Translations under genes and position numbers: made by a program
Notes under the pieces: model-generated
Database searches by the model: none
What the model saw: only the letters and a program-made list of their open reading frames with translations
Told to the model about the DNA's origin: nothing
Assembly (NCBI GenBank): GCA_963920665.1
Contig: OY987271.1
Location: 21,951,350-22,015,349 of the forward strand
Source: Straminergon stramineum
Taxonomy: Eukaryota > Streptophyta > Bryopsida > Hypnales > Calliergonaceae
Direction of reading: 5' to 3'
DNA length: 64,000 nucleotides
Shown: positions 48,088 to 59,753 of the stretch, one piece after another
Layout: the number at the start of each line of letters is the position of its first letter
Position numbering within the stretch: position 1 is the first letter of the stretch

Positions 48088-48558
48088 TTCCTCTTCACTT
48101 GATATAACATTTATAAAAAGAATTATACAATATCATATATTATAATTTTTATAATATTGCAAGGTATATGGTTGCCATCTTGTTAAACCTTATCTAGGAA
48201 AATCTTAATTATAATCAAGGATAAAATCATAGATGAAGGAAAAAGAATACAATACCTTTATCAATCCATTTTTATGGTAAAACCTAATGGAAAAAATCCT
48301 TGGAAGAATATCAAAGGTTTCTTCAATTTTTAAGAACCATATTTTTTTATTAGAAAAAATCTATTGGATCTCTTGCTCCAAAACGTCAAGTTGCCAAATT
48401 CCAATGCATGAATAAATCAATGATGAATATATAATAAAGGAGGTTGGGTAAAGAGATTAGCAAGGTTATTTGTTGATATAATTTTCTTGATTTCAAGTAC
48501 TTGGTTTGTAATCAAATCATGGATATAACTAAAATATTTTGGATCAATATGTTTAGTT

Positions 48559-49653
48559 CATTAGAAGAAAAACAAGTCCACTACAACCAACTGAAATGCA
48601 ACTATGGTCCTATGCAATTGCCCTACAACTACAATCCTTTGTATTTGCACCAACTTTGATGTAGTTACATTGTAGTTGCAAAATAGTCACAAAGTAGTTG
48701 CAAAATGTAGTAACAGTTATAGGAATGTAATAGAAGAGTTGATGTGAGGTATTTTACATCCAATATTCATCAAAATTGTCGACGAAGATAATTTTACATT
48801 TTGTAGAGTCCAGTGTGTTTATCTACAATTGCTTATAATCTAAATTTGATAGCAATTCAATTAGAGTGCAACTAGATTGCAACTAGATTGCAACTAGACT
48901 ACAACTAGAATTTGACTAGAGTTTGTCTAAAAAATGACTAGATTTTAATTAGAATACAACTAGCATGCAACTAGAAAACAACTAGCTTGCAACTATGAAA
49001 CAACTGAAATGCAACTACTATTAAGTCTTTTATTAATTGTCCCATATCAATTGTCAAGAATACCATTTGATTAGACGTACAAGAATTGTAAGTTATAGCA
49101 TTCCTGAGTAATGAATTTTGAATATGAAATTCTAATATTTCTACATGTTGTAGATTTGTACTCTAGGTAGATTTCTACAACTTATAGATTTTTATAATTT
49201 GTAAATTTCTACAATTTGTAGATTTTTATAATCTACAAAAATCTATAAATATTTAAATTTAAAAAAAAATGGGATTTGGCAATCTAAAAAAAAATAGATA
49301 TGAAATTTTGAATATACGAATTATAGACAAGTTGTAAAGATGTCGCAAACTAATTGCACATTAGTTGAAAACCAATTGTAAACTAGTTGCATGCTAGTTG
49401 CAAACTAGTTGTACGTCAGTTGCAAACTAATTGCACACAAATAACTTTCATATCAGCAACCACGTTAGAAGAATTCATCGACGAATTTTCAAGTAGGCTG
49501 TTAGATGAAAAACAACCTTGAAATTTTTTGCAACTAGTGCAACTTGTCCATTGCAACCACGGGCTCTAAATTGTCACCTAGTTGCAAACATCTCATGCAA
49601 CTACAAAATTAGTTGCAAATAGTAGTTGCAAAACCCCTTGTTTTCTTCTAGTG
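48559..49653. mobile_element. CACTA-like element made of a TTGCAACTAG array, inserted in copia RNase H
   Basis: Ends CATTAGAAGAAAAACAAG and CTTGTTTTCTTCTAGTG are inverted, and GTT flanks both sides as a 3-bp target duplication. The copia RNase H frame (DQTKHIDPKY) is interrupted exactly here and continues when the element and one GTT are removed. The interior is mostly a degenerate 10-14-bp motif, CAACTAGATTG in the left half and CTAGTTGCAA in inverted orientation in the right half, so the whole element can fold on itself. CACTA elements are known for subterminal motif arrays, but here they appear to fill the element. Confidence 0.72.
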
Positions 49654-50537
49654 GTTTGATCACCTTAAACAAAACACACTTGCATTTGAGCAACATAAAC
49701 ATTATTGTCTTTGTATAAGATAGTTGGAAAATCATCACATGGTAATCCATAGTTTGTTCAAATAAATTTATCAATGGATTTCAACCAAATGCATTCTCAT
49801 GATGCTTCATCCAAAGTAATAATTTTTGCATGATTTGATGATGTTGCAGTTAATATTGATTGCTTTCCTAATTTCCAAAATATTGAAGCTCCATGTCATA
49901 AAGAAACATAACATATTTGGAATTTGGCTATTGCATTGTTATATTTGTATCCAACATCATTATATTCAATTAATTTGAGATCTACTGATCAAGTATAATG
50001 TAATCCCAAATCTTCAATTCCTTTCAAATAATGAAGTTGTTTTAGGCCATTCCAATGTTTGCAATATTAGATGGATACTATGTCTTGTCATAACACTAAT
50101 TGTAAATGCAATGTCAGTCCTTGAAGATGTAGCCAAATATAAAAATGCTTTAACAACAACAATAGGTGTAGAGAGTGGATAGGCATCTACCATATATAAC
50201 ATTTTAAAGATTGGGTTGATATAAAAGCATTTATAAAAGGAAAATGTTATTATCTTTTAAGTAAAAAACCTATAGATTAATGCAAAAGGTGTTTTTGCGA
50301 AGCAATTTTATCTCGAATTCATAAATAATGAGTTGAGTAGCTACAATACATGTAGATTTAATGCCCACAAGATTCAATTCTTCAACATATACTACAATGA
50401 TCACAAATCCATATTTGTCTTGTTGATAAAGAGATATGAAAGTAAGATACTATTTAGAAAGTAATATTTAGTAAGATAGTCATACAATTGTTGATACCAC
50501 ATGTGTCCAAATTTCTCAAGGCTATATAATATCCACC

Positions 50538-52529
50538 TTAACCCCTAAAGTTCTTTGACTATGTTTAATAAAAAAACACTCAAAATGGGTTGTTTTGATG
50601 GCAAAGGCTCCCTAAAAAAAAAAATTGTTGCATTTGACCGTAAGATCGTGAGTTAGACTACTTCATTATATTGTAATTAAAAAATGGGAGGTTTTGACCT
50701 TATAAATTGTGAGATTATAGTGTATAGTTGAAAAAAATGTTTTTTGGGGGCATCCAAATTTTGGGCAACTCTGATTTGGGGAGGCTTTTAGACAAGTTAA
50801 TTTCACTTTTTTGCTTGAACTTTTTTTGCTTGATTTTTGCAATAAAGTTGGTCACATGTTCAAAAAGAATCATAATATTTTAAATTGGGGAACATATACC
50901 AAAAAATTCTAATATGAAACTAGCTTCAGAAAAAGTCTCATACAAAGCCCTTCTTTCAACAATTTATGGCTTGCACATACAATGATTTATTCAAAATTTG
51001 AACAGTGGAGTTCTAGATTTCAACTAGCTCTAGAGGAGGAAAAAATAAAAATAAAAATCGCAGAAAATATCAAACTTCCACAAGCTTGATCAATTTGTAT
51101 CTAGGTTGAAGTGAAAGGGCAGTTGGGCATGGGAAGGGAGGAGGTTGGGTTAGGGTTAGTGAAGCCCAACTCATCATCAAAACTCACGAACACTATATAC
51201 TGACACTACATCATGTTCCCTTTATTTCGATGATTTTACTCTTTCCCTAAATTCTAAAGATGTTCCTTGCTCAATGGAGTAGAATTTCAAGTATTCTATA
51301 GTAAATGTTGATAATATAGAAATGTTGAGACTCAATCTCCAATAACTTGAAGGTCTACATACTTGCACAAAAATGTGACGAGTAACGAAGATCTTTGTAC
51401 AAGTGGGGTAGTAAGAGGTCAAACAAACCATGTGGGATATGTAAATTAGAATTATTAAGAAATCAACTCATGTCAAAGTTAAGTAAAAAGTAAGAATTAT
51501 GTTCAAAGTAGAATTTCAGACCTCATTTTGACATAGTAGAATTACTTATTTAAAAAAACTGTGAACTAAAAAAAGTTAGTAAATCAAGATAAGTTTTATC
51601 TCCAAAAAACCGTTTGGGATTTAGACTCTCCAATCAAAAGTTATGGACAAATTTTAGAGAGGGGTTGGAAAGGACATTTTCATTAACATTTTGAAACATT
51701 CTCTTTGAATTTTGTCCATAAATTTTTTTTGAAGGCTCAAAATCAAAAAAGGATTTTTGGAAATGAAACTTAGCTTTATTTACCAACTTCTATTAGTTCA
51801 AAGTTTTTTGAAATAAGTAATTCTACTATAGCAAAATGAGGTGTGAAATTCTACTTTAAACATAATTCCTATGTTCTGACAATGAGCGAACAAACTCTCA
51901 TCTTCAAATTGTCCCATACCCTTTGAGAATTCACAATGGACAATGGATTTGGTTATAAAACCAACCTCTCCACACTCTATCCCACAACATTTCAAATAAT
52001 TAATTGATTCTACTAACAATCAATTGCTCTTGGATGGTTGTTTCTCAATGACATTCGTTATTGATTCAATTGGTCTTGTGGATGTTTTTGTTTCTACTTC
52101 AGCTTGTAATTAGGACTAACCTCTCTATTAGGCTAAAGAAAGCTATAGAGAATCTACCTCCTTGCAACCACCTCCTTCTACATTGGGTGAAATTTATTAA
52201 TTCAGATAATGTCCCAGAAGTACCCCGGTCTGAACTTGGGTGAGAGGCTGCCCCAAACTTTGCCCAAGCTCTTTTGGGCATTCCCAAGCAAATTTACTTG
52301 TAGTGCTGATTATTGTGCCCATGTTGCCCCCCGTCCATTAATAATGACATTTTGCCCCATAACTATTCATAGGCACATCTGATTGTAACTTTTTTGTAGA
52401 GTGGCAAGGTACTCCTCGTACCCACATCCAAAAAATATTTCAAAAAATAGAGTGAATTTTTCTGTTCATAGTAAGCTGCCCCAAATTGCTATGTTGCCAA
52501 AAAACACAACTTGGTCCTTTAGGGGTTAA
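50538..52529 (-). mobile_element. TTAA MITE family C, copy 2 (1,992 bp), inserted in copia RT
   Basis: The left end TTAACCCCTAAAGTTCTTTGACTATG and right end GTTGCCAAAAAACACAACTTGGTCCTTTAGGGGTTAA match family C ends at 46,760-47,699 and, in reverse, 54,222-55,174. It lies inside copia RT, and removing it together with one TTAA restores an uninterrupted frame, proving its ends. It is about twice as long as other copies; the extra includes the inverted-repeat element at 51,494-51,869. No transposase was found. Confidence 0.82.
51494..51869. repeat. Inverted-repeat element, copy 2, nested in the TTAA element
   Basis: Arms 51,494-51,547 and 51,815-51,869 are inverted copies with only a few mismatches (GAATTATGTT.AAAGTAGAATTTCA.ACCTCATTTTG). 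The arms and the spacer (CAAAAGTTATGGACA) are related to the element at 1,352-1,665. Target duplication unresolved. Confidence 0.6.
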
Positions 52530-53721
52530 TTTAACTCCATAATGTTCGTTTGGATTGGATGTAGCTTGACTTATGGTTTTGAGACCAAGTGGGACTTTTA
52601 TATAGATATTAGCAACAGAGGAGCTATTTAGATAAAAGATTACTACATCTACAAGATGCATCTCAAGGATGAGATCCATTGCCATTGCAATAATATATAT
52701 AAAAACAATCGAATCCATAACTAATGAGTATATAGAATCATAATCAATACCAAACTTTTGTATAAAATCTTAAGCAACTAGATGGGATTGATAATGGATA
52801 AGTTGACCTTTTTCATTGCATTTCTATACAGATACAAGCTTATATTCAAAAAGTTGATAAGTGAGATTATTCATACTAGGTGCAAAGACTTTTCTCTTAA
52901 GCAATTATGCAAAGAACCATTTTCTTCCCCAATTGCAATTTTTTACTCTAGTCAATTAGAGTGTTGCATTACTTCTTTAATAGTTCATGGTTTGGGATCA
53001 TCTTTCTTGCAAGAAAGATTTTTTGTAATCATGTTATTAGAAGACCATCTATTATAGTTGTTGTTATATACTAAATATTACCTATTCTGCAATATATCAT
53101 GGATAATTTTGTATTTAACTTACATATTTCTTGCTCATCAAGAATAGTTTGTCCTTCATGAGTTGCAATGATATTTTGAATATACTGTTTGATATTAGTG
53201 ATCCCCCAAATTAGGAGTGGTTATTGTAGGAATTAGTCCATTAGATGAAATCCACCTATTATAAAGGGCCGCAAGTTCCTTCGAGCTCCAATGAGTTTCC
53301 CGAAGTTCTAGGACCATGGGAACTCAACCACAATAGTTGGTTGGCGTGGACAAAGTTTGGCCATGTCAAAATTATAATAAGAAATTATTCTTTTAATATA
53401 TTTTCATTTTGGCTTGAATTGGTTGGTTTCTAGCATGGTGAAACAACTTGAAAACAACCCTTTAGTGCTATTGAAAAACATGTAATGGTTGCCTTTTGCT
53501 TGTGTGGTTGTTTATTTGGTTCATAAGTTCGTTTGCCCATTGGTTAAAAAGTTGGAGTTGTAATGGTTTCTGGCATTGACATTTTGAGCTTTATTCAATG
53601 GAGTTTTGGTTATTCTTGGTGTATCATTGAAATCATCAGGTGTTTAATCTACAATCCTTAGTAAATGCTAAATTTTAGCAACGTCAATTTCAATCAAAGT
53701 TGTTTTAGAATCATGATTCAA

Positions 53722-53970
53722 CAGGGTTTTCCATCTTGATGTGACGTTGGCTTTTCACGTTGGGATCTCTGTTGGCGTCAATCTGGATGCGTCCTAACAT
53801 ATTAGGATCGTGTCCAAAAATTGATAACCAAATTTTTTTTCTTTGACAACATGTTGTTGACAAACAGACCGACTATCCAATTTTTTTTTATCTGGACAAA
53901 CATGGGGATGAATCTCAATGTTTCGTCCGTTGGATATCCGTCTAGACATGATGTGATGGTGAAAACCCTG
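53722..53970. mobile_element. 249-bp hAT MITE with perfect TIR and 8-bp duplication, inserted in copia
   Basis: CAGGGTTTTC at the left end is matched exactly by GAAAACCCTG at the right end. TGATTCAA occurs perfectly on both sides (53,714-53,721 and 53,971-53,978), the 8-bp duplication expected of hAT. The interior is GC-richer and has no coding capacity. It sits in the decayed copia pol region between integrase and RT, so it is younger than the retrotransposon. Confidence 0.82.
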
Positions 53971-54221
53971 TGATTCAATGTTAATATCTCTGGTACCTTT
54001 AATATAAAGCGCTTTGAATTCTCTTAAATAGATTTTTCTTCTTCTAAAGATGGAAATATGTTTTCTTCAAATTGATAATAGACAAAGTGGGCAAAAAGCA
54101 TTGTACCAATTGATTAGTTGATATAGCAAATAATGGTTAAAGAATCAAACCCAACGTAAATGTCTTTTTGTCAATGAACTCTAATAGTATGGCATTGAGG
54201 TTTTTGGATTGAAATTCATAC

Positions 54222-55174
54222 TTAACCCTTAAAGGACCAAATGACATTTTTTGGCAACATAGCGATTTTTAACAGCTCACTACAAATGGAAATTTTATCT
54301 TTTTTCCTTTCAAATTTACACACAACATGTGCCCGAAGAGTAGATTTAAGGCCCAACAATTTTCATAACTTTTGAAGACATGGTTAAAAAGTTATTGTAT
54401 GATATGTAGTTTTCATTACTCAATGGGCAGCTCGGGCAACAAAAAGAACTTCTTTAAAAATCACTTTTTTCTTAGATAAAAATTTGAAATTGGTTTTCTA
54501 GATTTATATATACATGGAAAGCTTTGAATCATTCCATTTTGATTTGTGAGTTGAAAGTTATGAAGGTTTTTAGTTGTGGGTAGTTTGTAGGTAGTTATGG
54601 AATCTGTACTAAAAGAACCCTTAGAAGACCTTTATTTCACTCAATTTTCAATATTTTTGGAAAAAAATAAAAACATCAGTTGTAGGTTGTTTATTACAAC
54701 ATTACAACCATTGGATTGTCATTTTTCAATTCGGTAAATAAATTGTTAACAATTTAGTATTTTGAATCATTCTCTACTTCTTTCTACTTACTAATTTTTT
54801 CCTACATGTTGTACAATTCTAAATGATCTAAAATTTTTCAAGCATGTAGCCAACTTGCCTTGAAGAATTCATCCAAAGAATTACAACCATTTTGGACATT
54901 TTTTCATAATGATCTAACCTTTTGAAGTGTAGTTGCCTGGGTTTTTGTAGAGCCAAAAAATGACTTTTTGTCAATTTAAATACTAATATCTTGCAATCTA
55001 CATGGTGGAAATTTCTGGAATTTTTTCCACATCTTCTCAAACCAACGTACTACAAGATCTTATGGTCACATGTGTCCAGAAATGTATTTTTTTCCAAAAT
55101 TTGGTACTTGTACTAGAAATGACAGTTTTGGAGTGTTTTTGATGAAAACATAGTCAAATACATTTAGGGGTTAA
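54222..55174 (+). mobile_element. TTAA MITE family C, copy 3 (953 bp), inserted in copia
   Basis: Bounded by TTAACCCTTAAAGGACCAAATG and CAAATACATTTAGGGGTTAA with TTAA at each side. It aligns in reverse with 46,760-47,699 and its right half aligns with 59,236-59,753 (ATATCTTGCAATCTACATGGTGGAAATTTCTG is nearly identical in both). It interrupts decayed copia integrase sequence; the flanks read through in one frame if one TTAA is kept, although that frame contains stops. Confidence 0.78.
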
Positions 55175-56424
55175 CAACTAAATACTCACAAATAAGATAC
55201 TTTAGAAACACGTCTTGAAAGAAGCTATTGTAAGGTAGCAATTTTCAAAGATGAAGAACAAAGTTGAATTAAAGTTGCAGCATATAAAAATACATGCCAC
55301 AAATAGATATTGACAAATTTTCTTAAAGAAACAATGGTTTTGTAATAAGTTGAATCTGTTTGATGAAAATGTCTATCAATTCATTTTTGGCACGTTCATA
55401 TGGAACTAAACATGTCAAATCATTCTTTTTATAGTACGATAATCTTGAAAAGATCTTCATTGATTTTTTTGAGTATTATCCATATACAATGTTTTGATTG
55501 GATAGCAAATAAATGGATCTTGAAATGGATTAGTATTGAAAGTAAATTATTTTGCAAAATCCAATTTTCTTGTTGATAATAACAAGACATGTGAATGTTT
55601 TGTTGATACATCTACCAAACCAAAAAACATATTTGAATGGTTTAGATATGGGATTTATCCGATCACAAATATCACCTTGTACCTTTGAAAGCATATGTGG
55701 TAAATCATGAGGAAGTTTCCATAATTATGGTTTGATGATTAGTTTGCCTTAGATGCATGTTGGATATAATGTCATTGAATTGACATCTACTAAACCCAAA
55801 TTATGTCTAGCAACCATAGAATAATTGTTTGAATGAAGTAGAATTTCAATAGCCTAATCTTATATATCAAGCAAAATTTTTATTATCTTTACAAGATAAT
55901 GCAAAATTGGATGTAATAGGTGGTTGGATCACAATACAATACAAGATATTTGTTGTAGCAAAGGTTGTTTTCACAACTTTAATATTTTGCACAAAATGAC
56001 AAAATCCACAAACTCTTGCCTATCTAGAATTTTAGTTGAGAGATGAAAACCATTGATTTGCATATCTTGATAGCTCATCAAACTTTGAAGTTCAGAGGGA
56101 GAAAACATAGTACGCATATTTGCAACAATGGTACGCATCAATGCCTTCAAGCAATATCACTTTTACTAGTTCGTTCCTTCAGGAAATGAATCACATTCGA
56201 TTAAATCATAGTCATCAAATTCTTGATTTGTCAAGATGAAAGATTATTTTTATCAAAAAATTCTTATCCTACAAGATAGTATGTGTACTTGCAAAGTCAA
56301 GGAGTGCATCACAAGTGGAGGTATCATCAATAACATATGTTTCTGATTTTTTAGCTCTAAATGGATTCATGGACGCATCCATGGTGTTGGCTTCTAGAGT
56401 TTGAGCTTTGAGCTTCTTGTTCAC

Positions 56425-56841
56425 CTAGAACATCTTTTCAAAATATTCTAATGTACAACAAAAATTTCCGAGATGATCCACTTTGCCACATTTGTCATAG
56501 GAACGTGTCTCTAATAGATGCTTACGATGGCTACTAGTAAAGAAAGTGTTATTTTGGGGGGCATGTTGGTTATTATGGCTATAGCCATTTTGGTGTTTAT
56601 TTCTTTTTTTCCCATTGATGTTTCTATGCCTTGGATTTAGCATTAGAAACCTTGCGAATATAGGACTTACAAACCATAATTCCAATTGACTAGGCTCTAC
56701 ATTGTGCAAGAGGGATTCATTTTGCTTTTCACTAGAAAATAATAAAAAACTGAAATCAAAGTGGCTATGAAATTCTGTGTTTTTTGTACTATTGTACAAA
56801 TATAGCAGACACATGTGGAAATGTTGAAAGAGTTTTCTCAA
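56425..56841 (-). pseudogene. copia gag remnant with altered zinc knuckle
   Basis: A 138-residue frame ends in SYDKCGKVDHLGNFC, which fits the CX2CX4HX4C knuckle of copia Gag except that the first Cys is Tyr. A basic Asn-rich segment (KKRNKHQNGYSHNNQH) precedes it, as is common upstream of the knuckle. Just downstream (about 56,300, minus strand) CDALLDFASTHTI resembles a decayed protease active site (LLDSGASHTI). Confidence 0.65.
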
Positions 56842-57031
56842 TGCTTTTCCTCCTAGATAATAACTTGACTACACAATCTTAGTTGTGATATAATACAATA
56901 CAAGTCATTATTAAAAGAAACAAATGATAAAAAATTCAACACTTGTAAATGAATCCAATCATGAAGGGCTCTAGGAAGGAAAATGATTTTCTAGTGGTCA
57001 AAATAAGATTTGAGCTTGTACCAAAATTCAT

Positions 57032-57466
57032 TGGATTTTCAATTGTATTACTTTTGACCATCTTTCTACTATAAGTACCTATGTTCTCATTTGTGCTTCT
57101 TGGGAAACATAACTTTCAATCCATTGTCATCTTGTTCCTTCTTTGCAAAAGACAAATGGAGGGCTATTAAGCCTTATTAGAGAAAAATCTATATTGGAAA
57201 TTTAATACACAAGACAAAAGCAAGGGAATTCATGCTCATAAAGTTTTGTGAATAAAAAATAAAACAAACCACAAATTATCTAGAATGGAGGTTGCAACCA
57301 AAGTACACTTGTATAAAGTGTCTTTTCAAAAAAGGTGCGAGGCATATACGATAAAGAGAAGGTAGAATAAGCCTTCTCCACTAATCAAATAAAAGATTCT
57401 CTCTTAACCCCTTGTTGACAATTCACCAACAATGTTAAGACAATATATAATAGTATTTCATTAACA
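57032..57466 (-). repeat. 5' LTR of the copia element
   Basis: The right end TTAACA at 57,466 corresponds to the 48,087 end of the other LTR. The left limit is inferred from the primer-binding-like sequence at about 57,010-57,023 and is less certain. The two LTRs differ by many substitutions and indels, so the insertion is old. Confidence 0.55.
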
Positions 57467-58469
57467 CTTTCTTTGTACAATGAAAAGTGAAGTTGTCCAT
57501 TGACCATTTTTGAGCCCAACATCCTAAAAGGGTTTAGTAGCAGTAGGCACATGCCACTATTTGGCCTTAGCAGCTCTAAAGTTTGGTGCTAGAATTGGCC
57601 TATGTTTGGTGTACTCAACCTGTAGTTTTTCAAACAAGAAGTATTGCAAATACATGAAATTTCAAAATTTGGGCATCAATTTTAAGGAAAACTAGAATTT
57701 CAAAAAAAAAATTCTTAGTGAGGGTAAAAAAGCTCTATCTCATGTAAGGAAAGTGAGTTAGCAATGTATTTTGGAGGGTTTAGGGTTTCTTATACAACCA
57801 ATATATTTGTTACAATGTATTAGGTGATCAACATATTTATCATGACGTGTTAGGGCCCATCCATTTAGTGACCTAATTATTTAGTGGGTCATTAGTCATT
57901 AGATTACGTTTGTACATGAGAAGCCATAGTATAGCTGTTCGGTGGAGATTATTTAATTTTTAAAATGACAAAAATAAAATAAAAAATAAAAAATTGACGA
58001 ATGCAACATAAATTAGATAACGAAGTTGTAAAAAATAAAGAAAATGTCCAAATTCATTCAATTACCATCTACCACCAATAACTTTTTGATGGCAAAGTGA
58101 TTTACTTCCTTCAATGAAATTCATTGAGATTGAAGGGTGAAGAGTTTTTTGTTTTTTTTTAATGAAATCAATTGTTCGTAATGAATCCCTAAAGGATATA
58201 GGATCATTTGAAGATGAGAGCTTGACCACTCATTGAGCGATTGAGTTCCAAATAATCTACATATCCCACATCTATTGTTTTAACTACTACTACTACCTGT
58301 ACCCTATTTGTATAAAATAGCTTCTCCATCTACCTTGTTACTCACAAAAAAAAAACACTTTCAAAATAAATTGCTAAATATTTAAAATTTACTTTATTAG
58401 TATGTTGAATATATGATAATTAAATTAGGAAGTGCCAAATCTACTTTGGGAACTTTAATTAGTTATTTG
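57467..58469. other. AT-rich intergenic DNA right of the copia element
   Basis: No gene or bounded repeat was recognised. Confidence 0.5.
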
Positions 58470-58755
58470 CACTAGAAGAAAACTATGTTTAACTTGTCAA
58501 AAACTGCGTTACTCAACAAAAAAGTGTGGGTTGGATTTTATTGAGATCTCCCTTTGTAACTCAAAATTTTGCATTCTAACACAAAATTCTACATTTCACT
58601 TGTCAAATTCTGTGTTGAAATGCTAAAAAGCAAAATTTTGTGTTATGAAGGGAGAACTCATCAAAATCCAACCCACACTTTTCTGTTGAGTACAATATAA
58701 TTTCCGTCAAGTAAAATGTAGTTTTTGACAAGTTCAACACAATTTTCTTCTAGTG
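58470..58755. mobile_element. 286-bp CACTA-like fold-back MITE
   Basis: Both ends are CACTAGAAGAAAA, inverted, and the pairing continues for about 130 bases per arm (TTTGACAAGTT, CAAAATTTTGTGTT, TGGGTTGGATTTT and GAGTTCTCCCTT-type blocks), so nearly the whole element is a hairpin. Flanking trinucleotides TTG and TTA agree at two of three positions, a possible decayed 3-bp duplication. The terminal motif is shared with 48,559-49,653. Confidence 0.65.
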
Positions 58756-59235
58756 TTAGCAACAAAGTGCTGATCTTGCCATACAACTATGGTTCTCTCC
58801 TTGGATCCTCACTTTAGGAATTAGGTGCTCAAGCTTGGAATTATCTTCTACAATTATTTATTAGTTTTTGAAGTGAATAGATGATTGGGTAACTTATACT
58901 CTTGTGTCATATTGTCTCTTTTGCCTTATGGTAGGACAATTGTTAGATGTCTTCTCTACTATGATGTCCTATAAGAATCTCTATATAACATGACTAAAGA
59001 CTCCACTATTATTGTAATTTTTGCAAATTATTGGGTGTCAAAGTATGCTATACACATTTTAACATTCTATTGTGCCATCTACAATAATCGTATGTAAAAA
59101 AGCTTTGTTACAACCTTTGAAATATTATTTGGTACATTTTACACCTTTAGAATATTCTCCATTCAAAATGTGTTCAAAATCAAGTATGCATTTCCAAGCC
59201 CAATCTCTTGAAGGGATTATATATCTATAGGCACT

Positions 59236-59753
59236 TTAATTCCTAAAGGACCAAGGTGCATTTTTTGGCATTATAGAAAATTTGGACAAATATATGTGTC
59301 TAGAGATTTCTACATTTTTTGACCTAAACTTTAATAGAAGGTACAAACAAAGGTTATCTTTCATATATGCTAAGTTTTCTTATATGTTGCACAATTACAT
59401 ATGATTTGAAAATTTTCAAACATGTCACCAATTTACCTTGAAGAATGAATTTAAAGAAGCACAACTATATTGGACATTTTTTTCTTACAAATGTGACCTT
59501 GTAAAGTACAACAACTTGTTTTTTCACAAGGCTAAAAAAAAAGGTTTTTGTCACTTCAATTGCTAATATCTTGCAATCTACATGGTGGAAATTTCTGAAA
59601 ATTTTACCACATCTTCTCAAACCAACTTTCTACAAAATCCTACTATTCCATGCATCTAAAAATGATATTTTTCAAAAATTTGGTACTTGTATTAAAAATG
59701 GCAGTTTTTGAGAGTTTTTGATAATAACATAGCGAAGGACCTTTAGGGGTTAA
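59236..59753 (+). mobile_element. TTAA MITE family C, copy 4, internally deleted (518 bp)
   Basis: Starts TTAATTCCTAAAGGACCAAGG and ends GAAGGACCTTTAGGGGTTAA. The ends here pair best of all copies (TTAANYCCTAAAGGNCC). Left-terminal sequence and the right half match the 54,222 copy, whereas about 430 bp of its left-central part are missing, as expected for a deletion derivative. Confidence 0.75.

Larger units (their letters stand above)
50014..53060 (-). pseudogene. copia reverse transcriptase / polymerase remnant, split by a TTAA element
   Basis: Upstream part (52,718-52,530): MDLILEMHLVDVVIFYLN and IYIKVPLGLK, corresponding to the MDxxxAFLNG and IYMEQPEGF blocks of copia RT. It stops at the left border of the 50,538-52,529 insertion. 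The frame resumes at 50,541 with LYSLEKFGHMWYQQLYDYL. The catalytic box is YVEELNLVG, with Glu in place of both Asp of YVDD. EFEIKLLRKNTFCINL and YLATSSRTDIAFTISVM complete the domain. RNase H sequence continues leftward to about 48,440. Confidence 0.8.
47790..57466 (-). mobile_element. Decayed Ty1/copia retrotransposon with nested insertions
   Basis: Directly repeated LTR sequences lie at about 47,790-48,087 and 57,032-57,466, both beginning (minus strand) TGTTAA. In order on the minus strand come a primer-binding-like TTGGTACAAGCTC (about 57,010-57,023), a gag zinc-knuckle remnant, a protease remnant, integrase C-terminal sequence, reverse transcriptase, RNase H and a polypurine tract GTGAAGAGGAA next to the 3' LTR. 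Numerous stops and frameshifts, and the YVEE in place of YVDD in RT, show it is dead. DNA elements are inserted at 48,559-49,653, 50,538-52,529, 53,722-53,970 and 54,222-55,174. LTR outer and inner limits on the left are approximate. Confidence 0.8.

Noticed and set aside
57404..57418. TTAACCCCTTG in the copia 5' LTR as another TTAA element terminus
   Set aside because: The other LTR has ACAATCCCTTATTG at the same place, so it is LTR sequence that resembles the terminus by chance.
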